DNA from: Acidobacteriaceae bacterium | GTDB taxonomy: Bacteria; Acidobacteriota; Terriglobia; Terriglobales; Acidobacteriaceae | Reading direction: 5' to 3' | Assembly (NCBI GenBank): GCA_030041515.1 | Contig: JASHNS010000014.1 | Coordinates: 1 to 64,000 of the forward strand | Length of the DNA: 64,000 nt | In this document: positions 43,707-51,226 of the stretch, piece by piece | Layout of the letters: every line of letters begins with the position of its first letter | Position numbering within the stretch: the first letter of the stretch is position 1 | The notes under the pieces: model-generated | Databases searched by the model: none | The model's input: the letters and a program-made list of their open reading frames with translations, nothing else | What the model was told of the DNA's origin: nothing | Position numbers and translations under genes: made by a program

Positions 43707-44894
43707 CTACTTTTGCGGCAGACTCCGCGTCACCACGATCGGGTGGTACAGATTCATGTTGTTGGTTACGTCGCTCTCCACGGTCGAATTGCAGACATAC
43801 GTGAACATCAGTTGACCGGCCGTCTCGAACTCCGGGTGCTCCTTGGCCGCATAGCAGAAGACGTTGGGCGTGTAGTTGGCATTGGAGGCCTGCATCTCCG
43901 GATAGGTATAGAGCGCCTCGGATGCTCCCCATCCGGATGTGAGTGACGGCGACAGAGCGTACCAGGCCTGTGGGGTCAGGCCCCCCGGATAGACCGCGAT
44001 CCATTGGTTCGCGGAGCTGTGCCAGCGTACCGTCATCTCTGTCGCGCCCGGGTTGATCACCGGGGCATTGTCGCTGGGCAGCGTGGTCGCGGAGTCCGGC
44101 CAGCTTTCCCAGGTCCCGCTGGTGTTCAGGTATTGCCAATCCGTGTTTCCCGGCCTTGCCAGATGATTCAGATCGGCCAGCGGAATGCGCAGCAGCGCGA
44201 GGTACGGCGGACTTCCGACTCCCGCAAAAAAGTACGCGTACCTGGCTCCGTTGGGATCGGCGGGGTTCGGATTGCCTCCTGGACCCTGGTTCACCACGAT
44301 CGACACCCCCGGCACAACGCTGCCTCCGGTGTTGAGTTGCTGATACGTGATGTTCCACTGCGACGGAGGCGCGGTGTAGTTGCTGATGCTGGCCAGCACC
44401 GACCCGCTGTAGGCGAATCCAAAAGCGCCGCTGCCGGCGGCATGCATCTGCATCAGCGCGACATACAGCGTGCCGTTGTAGATGAAGTTGTCCATCGCCC
44501 AATACCAGTCCGAACCCGGCGCAACAAAAATGGGGCCCGGCGCAGAGGTGTTCATGCCATTCCAGAAATACTGGAAGCTGCAGTTCATGCCCGTGCAGTT
44601 GGAGATTCCAACGGAGTTATGAATGAATCCCGTCGACTGAGTTCGGCTGATGGCGGAAGACGGTCCGATGAAAGTGTCATCGAAGAACCAGAGGCTCCTG
44701 CCACTCCCCAAAGAAACGGAATAAGCGCCATCCGCGCCCAGCCACCCCTGCACATAGGGGAACATGGCCTGCGGACCCGACGAAGTCGTGGTCATCGTCG
44801 TTCCCGTCGACTGGTTGCCTTTGCTTCCGCACGACGACATTGGAGTGAGGATCAGCAGCGCATTCAACAAAAGGATCCATTGTTTCATCGCCAT
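43707..44894 (-). CDS. Secreted DUF4185/DUF5005-like propeller protein, possible glycosidase
   Basis: A 395-residue exported protein; the N-terminal hydrophobic segment ends at MSSCG, a possible lipobox. The ATG follows GAGGGAC. The core starts with GWLGADGAYSVSL and LWFFDDTFIG, a pattern seen in DUF4185/DUF5005-type five-bladed propellers, and it ends with FCYAAKEHPE plus a YVCN segment. The same blocks recur in the protein at 54224-55363 of this window. Some DUF4185 proteins have been shown to be endo-D-arabinanases (GH183), so a glycosidase role is possible but unproven here. It is the last gene of a minus-strand operon with the cupin isomerases and a Tat-exported barrel enzyme. Confidence 0.7.
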   Translation of the reverse strand: MAMKQWILLLNALLILTPMSSCGSKGNQSTGTTMTTTSSGPQAMFPYVQGWLGADGAYSVSLGSGRSLWFFDDTFIGPSSAISRTQSTGFIHNSVGISNCTGMNCSFQYFWNGMNTSAPGPIFVAPGSDWYWAMDNFIYNGTLYVALMQMHAAGSGAFGFAYSGSVLASISNYTAPPSQWNITYQQLNTGGSVVPGVSIVVNQGPGGNPNPADPNGARYAYFFAGVGSPPYLALLRIPLADLNHLARPGNTDWQYLNTSGTWESWPDSATTLPSDNAPVINPGATEMTVRWHSSANQWIAVYPGGLTPQAWYALSPSLTSGWGASEALYTYPEMQASNANYTPNVFCYAAKEHPEFETAGQLMFTYVCNSTVESDVTNNMNLYHPIVVTRSLPQK

Positions 44895-44940
44895 GATGTC
44901 CCTCGGCTTCTTGCCTGAAGATCCCGGCGCCTGACGGATC

Positions 44941-47181
44941 TCAAACGCCCCAGTACGCCGTCCACTCCGAGCTGCCCGGATCGACGCTGACCTCTCCGTG
45001 CTGTCCCCTCCGCATCGCCGCTCCCTGCACCCGGTTCAGTTCTGCTCCCGCCGCAAGGCTGCCGCGCAGCTCGACCGTTTCTGGCGCCTCTCCGGCATGC
45101 CGTACAAAATGCGCCTTCCAGCCTCGGAGGCCGGCGGGCTGTACCTCCAGCGAAATTCGCCCGAACCGTGTCGGCGTCTCCATCACCGCAAAGGTTCTGC
45201 GCTCCTCCAGATCGGCCGGAAGCACGCCCTCCAGCAGCCGCAGCCTGCGGTTGTCTTCGAGAACGAGCATGTGGCGCAGGTAGCGAATGCACTCCGCGCT
45301 CGCCCAGTTGTGCGGCATATCGCCCCAGAGCTCGCCGAGCAGCGAATCCTGGAGCGGCTGCTCCTCGCGCCAGGCGTGCAGCGGCGACGCGTGGTTCAGA
45401 TAGCCCGTGAAGGTGCGATGCGCCCAGCCGCGCAGGCCGGCCCACAAATAGACTTCGGCGACAAACGCCGCGTTGTAGTTCCACACGCCACCGTGGTGCA
45501 GCCATCCTGTGTCGGCCGGGACATCCTCCTGCGTGCAGGCCTGCATCAGCGCAATGTGCCCGCGCACCACCGGATTGTCCTGCGCGAAGACCTCGCCTGG
45601 GAAGATTGCCTGCGACAGCGCCCACTGGCAGGTCTGCGGCCGGGGACGGTCCCACGGGTCCAGCTGCATCGCCGGGTCCTGCCGCATCAGCATGGGCAGA
45701 TATTCAAAGCCGCGCGGATCGCTCACCATCTGGTCGCGCGCTGCGGCCTCGAAGGCGGCTCGCAATTCCCGATAAAAACCGGCTGCCCGGCTCAGGTCGG
45801 AGAGGCCAAGCTTCTCATTGGCCCACGAGACGGCTCGCAGGCCAGCCAGCGCCCACAGCGTGTTCGTGAATTCGTAGTGGATGCCGCCCATTCCGCCATC
45901 CGCAAATCCTGGCGGCAGGATGCCGTACTTCCCATTGGGCGAATCGCCTTTTCTCCCCTGGTCGCGCAGCTGGATCAGGAAGTCGATGGCATGGCCGACT
46001 TTCGGCGCCAGTTGCCGCATCATCGCCCAGTCCTGCTTCAGCTCGCAGGCCCGCACCAGCGTGAACATGGCGATCGCGGTATCTTTCCAGTGCTCCTTGC
46101 CGGCTGATGCGATGATCTGCCCCGTGGAAACCTGGTGCGTCCACTCCGAGAGCAATCCCTGATCGGCGGCGTGATCGTAGCCAAGGTAACGTGCGGCCTC
46201 CAGCAGGAAATTCCCGTCCACGATCCACATGCCGCGATAGACGGTAGGCCCCACTTCAAACACCAGCATTCCATCCTTCACTTCGCGGGCCTGCTGGATG
46301 TTCCTCGCGCACGCGACCAGGAAATCCCCTTTCGCGGAAGGCAGCGACCATGCCACCTTGCCCTCGAAGGGCCGCCAGTTACGCCACCACGCGCGAGTTT
46401 CCTCAAGCAGTTGCTCGCCCGATACGTCCGTGTCCACTTTTCCCAGGGAGCCCTTCTGCGGCAGCCGGAACAGCACCCGCAGCGGCATGTCCCTGCGCGC
46501 AGTGCCGTGCTCCATAAAGAACTCATACCCGTCCTGCGCGCCGCGCCAGAACAGATCGCCGTTTTGTGGATACGCATTCTCCGGAATGCAGACCATCCAC
46601 GGCGTCTCTTCCTGGTCGCGGAAGATGTTGTTCGCGAGGCCGCTGCTGGCGCCCAGCCGATACGCGGTGCACGAACGGATGCGCACGCGCGGAGACGCGT
46701 TGACCTCTGCCGATCTCGCACGAATCTCCATCAGCACGTTGTCCACGCGGCCCTCGCCGGCGCGCCGCGTGGCAAACGCAATCAGCTCCATGCTGGCGGT
46801 GGGCTGCTCGATCAGCGTGTGCACGATCGAGACCCCCGGCGCCTCCATCGATTGCTTCACCCACTGGCTGCGCGGCATTCCGGCCAGCGTGAACTCCACG
46901 ATGGTGCCGAACTCCCCGATCCCGGAGAAGGGGCTTGACGGGAAATCGTAACGAAGATCGCCCCACTTGCCGACGACGGTCTTGTCCGGATCGTCGGGGA
47001 AGCAGACCGTCGACTGCCATTCCGTCGGAGCGTAGCGAAAATCGACCGCGGTGTTGTCTCCAGATCGCTGCGGAACCGGCGACGCCGCTGAACTCTGCAG
47101 CGCAGCAGCCAGATCCACGCCGCCGAGAACGCCGGCAGCGGCCCCACTGGCGAGAAACGTGCGTCGGTTGATCGGCTTCAT
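44941..47181 (-). CDS. Tat-exported (alpha/alpha)6-barrel glycosidase-like protein
   Basis: A 746-residue protein. The ATG at 47181 follows GGAGGTGCG and starts a twin-arginine signal (MKPINRRTFLASGAAAG). Residues about 40-270 form a beta-sandwich; about 280-640 are helical, with MWIVDGNFLLEAARYLGY and WKDTAIAMFTL consistent with six-hairpin glycosidases; a beta tail follows. I cannot give a family number. Acidic residues such as those in DGNFLL and WGDMPHNWASAE are candidates for catalysis. The gene starts nine bases after a cupin phosphoglucose-isomerase-like gene. Export in folded form suggests a cofactor or quick folding, and action in the periplasm. Confidence 0.75.
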   Translation of the reverse strand: MKPINRRTFLASGAAAGVLGGVDLAAALQSSAASPVPQRSGDNTAVDFRYAPTEWQSTVCFPDDPDKTVVGKWGDLRYDFPSSPFSGIGEFGTIVEFTLAGMPRSQWVKQSMEAPGVSIVHTLIEQPTASMELIAFATRRAGEGRVDNVLMEIRARSAEVNASPRVRIRSCTAYRLGASSGLANNIFRDQEETPWMVCIPENAYPQNGDLFWRGAQDGYEFFMEHGTARRDMPLRVLFRLPQKGSLGKVDTDVSGEQLLEETRAWWRNWRPFEGKVAWSLPSAKGDFLVACARNIQQAREVKDGMLVFEVGPTVYRGMWIVDGNFLLEAARYLGYDHAADQGLLSEWTHQVSTGQIIASAGKEHWKDTAIAMFTLVRACELKQDWAMMRQLAPKVGHAIDFLIQLRDQGRKGDSPNGKYGILPPGFADGGMGGIHYEFTNTLWALAGLRAVSWANEKLGLSDLSRAAGFYRELRAAFEAAARDQMVSDPRGFEYLPMLMRQDPAMQLDPWDRPRPQTCQWALSQAIFPGEVFAQDNPVVRGHIALMQACTQEDVPADTGWLHHGGVWNYNAAFVAEVYLWAGLRGWAHRTFTGYLNHASPLHAWREEQPLQDSLLGELWGDMPHNWASAECIRYLRHMLVLEDNRRLRLLEGVLPADLEERRTFAVMETPTRFGRISLEVQPAGLRGWKAHFVRHAGEAPETVELRGSLAAGAELNRVQGAAMRRGQHGEVSVDPGSSEWTAYWGV

Positions 47182-47189
47182 CGCACCTC

Positions 47190-47984
47190 CTACGGCTCCA
47201 GCGAGGACCACAGCTCGGCGGCGCGCGCCGGCTCCGACACCCACTGCAGGGCTTCCGGACTGGACTGATATTGCCGATAAATCGGGGTTGCCGCATCCAG
47301 CCCCAGTTCCGGATAACGGCGCGCCTGCCTCACCTGCAGCGGCGACCGGCGATAACGCGGGTTGGGGCGCCATCCGATCTTGCCTTCGCGCAACACCGGG
47401 AACCACGCGAGCCCGCCGTGCGCGCGCACTCCGTCGTAGAGAAATCCATACTGCCTCTCGCACAGCGCCGCAAATACCATGGGACGGCGCTCATCCGCAT
47501 TGATCACGCAATGCGCCCACCCCGGCGGCACCACAACCTGATCGCCGGGTCCCGCTTCCACAGCGATGCATCGCCCAGGATCGTCTTCCGCGGTCTGCTG
47601 CGCGTAAACAATGGCCCGGCCTTCCCAAATCTCGAAGAGTTCCGGAGTGGACCACCCGCTGTGCGGTGCTGGCGCGTGAATATGCCCCTGGCTGCGCACC
47701 GGCTCCTCGCCCAGTCGGCCGCTGGCATACGCCACCACCCCGAAGAGCAGATACCGACGCTTCAGCTCCTCGGCATCCTCCCGCCGGCACACGTCCATGG
47801 CAATGCCGTACACAGGATCGGGGCCGTCGCAGTTCGGATCCATCAGGCTGGGCCGAATGTCCTCGAGGCGTCGCATCTCCGGGACTGGCCCCAGCACGTC
47901 GGGACCGTACTCGAACGACAGCTCTCCGCTCTTCAACCTCACGTCGAGGCCGAAGTCCCGAATCCGGGGCTGCGCGCTAGCCAT
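47190..47984 (-). CDS. Cupin-type phosphoglucose-isomerase-like protein (A)
   Basis: A 264-residue cytoplasmic protein related to archaeal-type cupin glucose-6-phosphate isomerases (PF06560). The metal-binding cupin motif is QGHIHAPAPHSGWSTPELFEIWEG (two His and a later Glu), and the second conserved His is in VVPPGWAHCVIN. The ATG at 47984 is chosen because it overlaps the stop of the related gene upstream by eight bases; an upstream in-frame start exists at 48032. Two homologues translated together suggest a heteromeric isomerase or two sugars. Conventional PGI is an unrelated fold, so this is a specialised isomerase of the locus. Confidence 0.75.
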   Translation of the reverse strand: MASAQPRIRDFGLDVRLKSGELSFEYGPDVLGPVPEMRRLEDIRPSLMDPNCDGPDPVYGIAMDVCRREDAEELKRRYLLFGVVAYASGRLGEEPVRSQGHIHAPAPHSGWSTPELFEIWEGRAIVYAQQTAEDDPGRCIAVEAGPGDQVVVPPGWAHCVINADERRPMVFAALCERQYGFLYDGVRAHGGLAWFPVLREGKIGWRPNPRYRRSPLQVRQARRYPELGLDAATPIYRQYQSSPEALQWVSEPARAAELWSSLEP

Positions 47985-48585
47985 GCGCGATAACGACCGG
48001 CTGCCCATCACGTTCCACCACGCGTGCGCCAAAACCGCGCTCGCGGATGGCGCCGTAGTTGTATCCCGCGTCGCTGCCCCAGCACGCCCAGAAAATTAAC
48101 GGCTCGCTGCCCGTGTTCACAACGCGATGTGCATGTTCTCCCCGGATGTAATGGAGCGTCCCCGCCCTCATCTCTTCCGCTGAGGTGGAACGCTGGTCGT
48201 CCATTCGGATCAGCAGCCCCTTCCCCTGAACTCCGCAGTAATACTCGGCGCGGCTGCGGTTGGCGTGGAAATGCCCGTGCGTCATGAAGTACTCGTCCCC
48301 CACTTTGCCTGGCTGGAGGATCGTCACTCCCCAAAAGAGGCCCCCTTCGGTGCCCGCCGCGATCGGCAGCCAGGAACGCACGCGGTAAACCTCCAGCTGG
48401 GGATCCATGGCACGCAGTGCAGCCTGGTCCAGAAACAAGGGTTCCAGTTCTGCCAGCGTCTTCACGCTCTCCTTTGCTGGAGGGCCCAGGAGACGGCCGG
48501 CGGCCCAGTCCACCTGGATCGGAGCAGCGTCCGGCGCAAGAATCGTGCCGCCCTGTTTTTCCGTTGAGGTCGGTGTCTCCTTCAT
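47977..48585 (-). CDS. Cupin-type phosphoglucose-isomerase-like protein (B)
   Basis: A 202-residue cytoplasmic protein. The motif MTHGHFHANRSRAEYYCGVQGKG is the classical cupin-PGI signature (two His, then Glu), and HYIRGEHAHRVVNTG supplies the last metal His. The ATG at 48585 has no clear ribosome site; a TTG at 48606 is an alternative. First gene of the minus-strand operon cupin B, cupin A, Tat enzyme, DUF4185-like. The operon is divergent from the MFS-DeoR operon across a 237-base gap with a palindromic operator. Confidence 0.82.
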   Translation of the reverse strand: MKETPTSTEKQGGTILAPDAAPIQVDWAAGRLLGPPAKESVKTLAELEPLFLDQAALRAMDPQLEVYRVRSWLPIAAGTEGGLFWGVTILQPGKVGDEYFMTHGHFHANRSRAEYYCGVQGKGLLIRMDDQRSTSAEEMRAGTLHYIRGEHAHRVVNTGSEPLIFWACWGSDAGYNYGAIRERGFGARVVERDGQPVVIAHG

Positions 48586-48604
48586 GGCTGCACCGGATAG
48601 TAGC

Positions 48605-48621
48605 AAACGAATTGTTCGTTT
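48605..48621. promoter_or_regulatory. Perfect palindromic operator between the cupin and MFS operons
   Basis: AAACGAA at 48605-48611 and TTCGTTT at 48615-48621 are exact inverted repeats around TTG. It lies just before the cupin B start. Two further TTCGT copies (48784-48788 and 48799-48803, 15 bases apart) lie before the MFS start. The DeoR protein encoded downstream of the MFS gene is the most obvious candidate to bind. CATAAT at 48657-48662 may be a -10 box. Confidence 0.5.
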
Positions 48622-48822
48622 TCAAGAATAGAGTAATTTGCGACTTTCTTTTTTGCCATAATCGCTTCTCATTTGCAGTTGTTTTTGACCTCTCCCTTGA
48701 ATCTACCCAACACGACCGGCCAGCTCGCCGTGGCGCAGAGCTTACGAATTGAACCATTCGGCCGGTTTCGCACTCATCTTCCTTTCGTATATAAAAGATT
48801 CGTTCAAGTCGCAAAGCCACCC

Positions 48823-50199
48823 ATGCAGATCTCCGTAGTCGCCGATCAGTCCTCCGGCGGAGCCAGCGCCCGGTCTCCTCTGTATGTTCTTTTTCTCGCC
48901 GTAGTCGCCGCCATCTCAGGCTTTCTGTTCGGATTCGATACGGCCGTCATCAACGGAGTCCTGCTTTTTCTCCAGCGGCAGTTTTCGCTGTCGAATTTTG
49001 AGACCGAAGTTGCAGCCAGCGCCTTGTTGCTGGGCTGTCTGCTCGGTGCGGCCGGCGCCAGTCTGGTTGGAGATCGCATCGGCCGGAAAAAATCGCTGTT
49101 GCTGGCGGCCCTCCTGTTTGCGGTGTCGACGATCGGAGCCGCTCTGGCGAGTTCCCTCACGATCTTCGCAACGGGACGCCTGGTCGGCGGTCTCGCCATC
49201 GGCCTGGCTTCCGTCCTGACTCCTGTCTACATCGCCGAAATCTCTCCAGCCCATATCCGCGGCCGTCTCGTATCGATGAACCAGTTGGCGATTGTCGTCG
49301 GCATTCTCATCGCCTATCTGGTCAGCTGGAGCCTGGCCGGCCTAGGCACCAGCAGTTGGCGCTGGATGCTTGGGGTCGCTGCCATTCCAGCCGCGGCCTT
49401 TTTTGCCGGCCTCCTTTTCATTCCCGAGAGCCCGCGCTGGCTCATCAGCAATCGCCAGCGGGAAAAGGGCAGAGCTGTCCTCTCCCGCATTTACGGTCCG
49501 GAGCAGGCGGATCTTCAGGTGAGACTCGTGGAGGAGGCGGCCGGCGGCGAAGCGGGCACCTGGAAAGAGGTTTTCGCCAGGCCGATGCGCCGCCCGCTGG
49601 CAGTCGCCATTGGACTCGCCATCGTATGCCAGATCACCGGCATCAATACCGTCCTCTACTACGGATCCATCCTGATCAGTCAGCATTTTCATGGTGAAAG
49701 CGCCAAAGCCGCCTTGATGGCCAACGTCATCATCGGCTTCACCAATCTGGTTTGCACCATAGTCGCCCTGCGCTTCCTCGATCGCTGGGGGCGCCGCGTC
49801 ATGCTGCTGACCGCATCCGCCGGCATGGCCGTGTCCCTGGCGGCCTTTGTCATTGCTTACCGTATCCCAGGGCTGTCGCCCCTGCTGATCCTCGCGTGCA
49901 TTATCAGTTACACCGGCTTTTTCGCCTTTGCCATGGGACCGATTCCCTGGGTTGTTATCTCGGAGATCTTTCCGAACAAGATCCGCGGGCGAGCCGCCTC
50001 GATTGCTACTTCCACGCTGTGGACCGGCACGCTGGTCGTTACCTTCACCTTTCTCTCCCTGGTCCGCGCCGTTGGCGTCTCCGGCACTTTCGCGATCTAC
50101 GCAATTCTTTGTGTTGCCAGCTTCGTGTTTATATGGAAAATGGTTCCGGAGACCAAAGGTAAAACGCTGGAGCAGATTCAGCACGAATGGGAGGTCTGA
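48823..50199 (+). CDS. MFS sugar porter
   Basis: A 458-residue inner-membrane proton-coupled sugar transporter with twelve predicted helices. Sugar-porter signatures: the FGFDTAVING start of helix 1, DRIGRKKSLL (loop 2-3), PESPRWLI (after helix 6), the DRWGRR loop 8-9 and PETKGKTLE at the end. The ATG at 48823 is used; the frame is open to a TTG at 48673, but the upstream part is not membrane-like. There is no clear ribosome site. It is followed three bases later by the DeoR regulator gene. It would bring the monosaccharide released by the exported enzymes into the cytoplasm. Confidence 0.92.
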   Translation: MQISVVADQSSGGASARSPLYVLFLAVVAAISGFLFGFDTAVINGVLLFLQRQFSLSNFETEVAASALLLGCLLGAAGASLVGDRIGRKKSLLLAALLFAVSTIGAALASSLTIFATGRLVGGLAIGLASVLTPVYIAEISPAHIRGRLVSMNQLAIVVGILIAYLVSWSLAGLGTSSWRWMLGVAAIPAAAFFAGLLFIPESPRWLISNRQREKGRAVLSRIYGPEQADLQVRLVEEAAGGEAGTWKEVFARPMRRPLAVAIGLAIVCQITGINTVLYYGSILISQHFHGESAKAALMANVIIGFTNLVCTIVALRFLDRWGRRVMLLTASAGMAVSLAAFVIAYRIPGLSPLLILACIISYTGFFAFAMGPIPWVVISEIFPNKIRGRAASIATSTLWTGTLVVTFTFLSLVRAVGVSGTFAIYAILCVASFVFIWKMVPETKGKTLEQIQHEWEV

Positions 50200-50202
50200 C
50201 GC

Positions 50203-51045
50203 GTGGTTAAGCGAAAAAAGCGCAAGGCAACGGCGAAACCTGCGGCTGAGCCGGCTGAAGCCTCCCAGAGCGGTCAGCAGCACCGGTTCAACTGCATCCT
50301 CACCGGACTGCAGGAAAGCGGCTCGGTCGCCGTCGATGATCTGAGCGATCGGCTCGGCGTTTCAGTCGTGACCATTCGCCGCGATCTGGACCTCCTCGAG
50401 CAGCAGGGACTTCTGCGCCGAACCCATGGTGGCGCTGCTTCGATTGAGCCGCTTTTCTATGAGCCATTCCGGAAAGACCGTTCGTTCCAGGAACAGGTGG
50501 AGCGGCAGGCCGGCGAAAAGAGGCGCATTGGCCGCGCCGCTGCCGCGCTCATCGGTCCCGGCGAAACCATTGCCATCACTCCCGGCACAACCACCGCCGA
50601 GATCATTCGCGGCATTCCGCTCAACAGCAAAATTACGGTCGTCACCAACACCGCCAACATTGCCATGGAGTTGTCAAAGCGCAAGGACGTCAGCGTCTTT
50701 GTGACTGGCGGTCTTCTGCGCGGCGACTGGTTTTCGCTCGTAGGGCCTACAGCGATTCGTAGCCTCGAAAACATGCTCATCCACATCATGTTCATCGGCG
50801 CAGACGGCATCGACGCCAAATGGGGCGTCAGCTGCTTCAGCTCCGATGAGGCAGAATTGAACGGCACGATGGCGCGCCACTCCCGCCGCCACATCGCGGT
50901 CGTCGACCATACCAAGTTCGGCGTCATCGGCAATTGGCGTATCTGCGAGACATCGGCTCTTCAGACGCTGATTACCGATTCCGGCGCCACCGACGAGATG
51001 ATTGCTCCCTACCAAAAGCTGGGCATTGAAGTCATCCGCGTCTGA
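50203..51045 (+). CDS. DeoR/GlpR family transcriptional regulator
   Basis: A 280-residue repressor candidate starting at GTG, with GGGAGG eight bases ahead. After a Lys/Ala-rich leader of about 25 residues, the helix-turn-helix is DDLSDRLGVSVVTIRRDLDLLEQQGLLRRTHGGA. The C-terminal sugar-phosphate sensor domain has the usual ITPGTTTAEI (phosphate-binding), VVTNTANIAMEL, VTGGLLR and FIGADGID motifs and VVDHTKFG. Its effector should be a sugar phosphate made within the pathway. It is the only regulator of this type in the window and sits in the centre of genes that share promoter motifs, so it is the prime candidate for locus control. Confidence 0.93.
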   Translation: MVKRKKRKATAKPAAEPAEASQSGQQHRFNCILTGLQESGSVAVDDLSDRLGVSVVTIRRDLDLLEQQGLLRRTHGGAASIEPLFYEPFRKDRSFQEQVERQAGEKRRIGRAAAALIGPGETIAITPGTTTAEIIRGIPLNSKITVVTNTANIAMELSKRKDVSVFVTGGLLRGDWFSLVGPTAIRSLENMLIHIMFIGADGIDAKWGVSCFSSDEAELNGTMARHSRRHIAVVDHTKFGVIGNWRICETSALQTLITDSGATDEMIAPYQKLGIEVIRV

Positions 51046-51110
51046 AGGCCCCGGGGACGCTCCCGCCACATTCGCATTCCGCGCTCTTCACGCCTGAGCG
51101 CTCTCGCTCC

Positions 51111-51185
51111 CGCAATGTTCGTTATAGCCTTAAACGATCTTTTTCTGGATCGAGTTTGACGCAAATGTTCTCCAATCACTATCAT
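51111..51185 (+). promoter_or_regulatory. Promoter with three shared motifs upstream of the Tat glycosidase-like gene
   Basis: Probable boxes TTGACG (51156-51161) and TATCAT (51180-51185), 18 bases apart. CGCAATGTTCG lies at 51111-51121, AAACGATCTTTTTCTGG at 51132-51148 just upstream of the -35 box, and CGCAAATGTTCT at 51160-51171 inside the spacer. The last two recur before the ROK kinase gene. Confidence 0.5.
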
Positions 51186-51226
51186 TTAGCCGAATCGAGA
51201 GACGCTTTGCGATCCGAGGACACACG

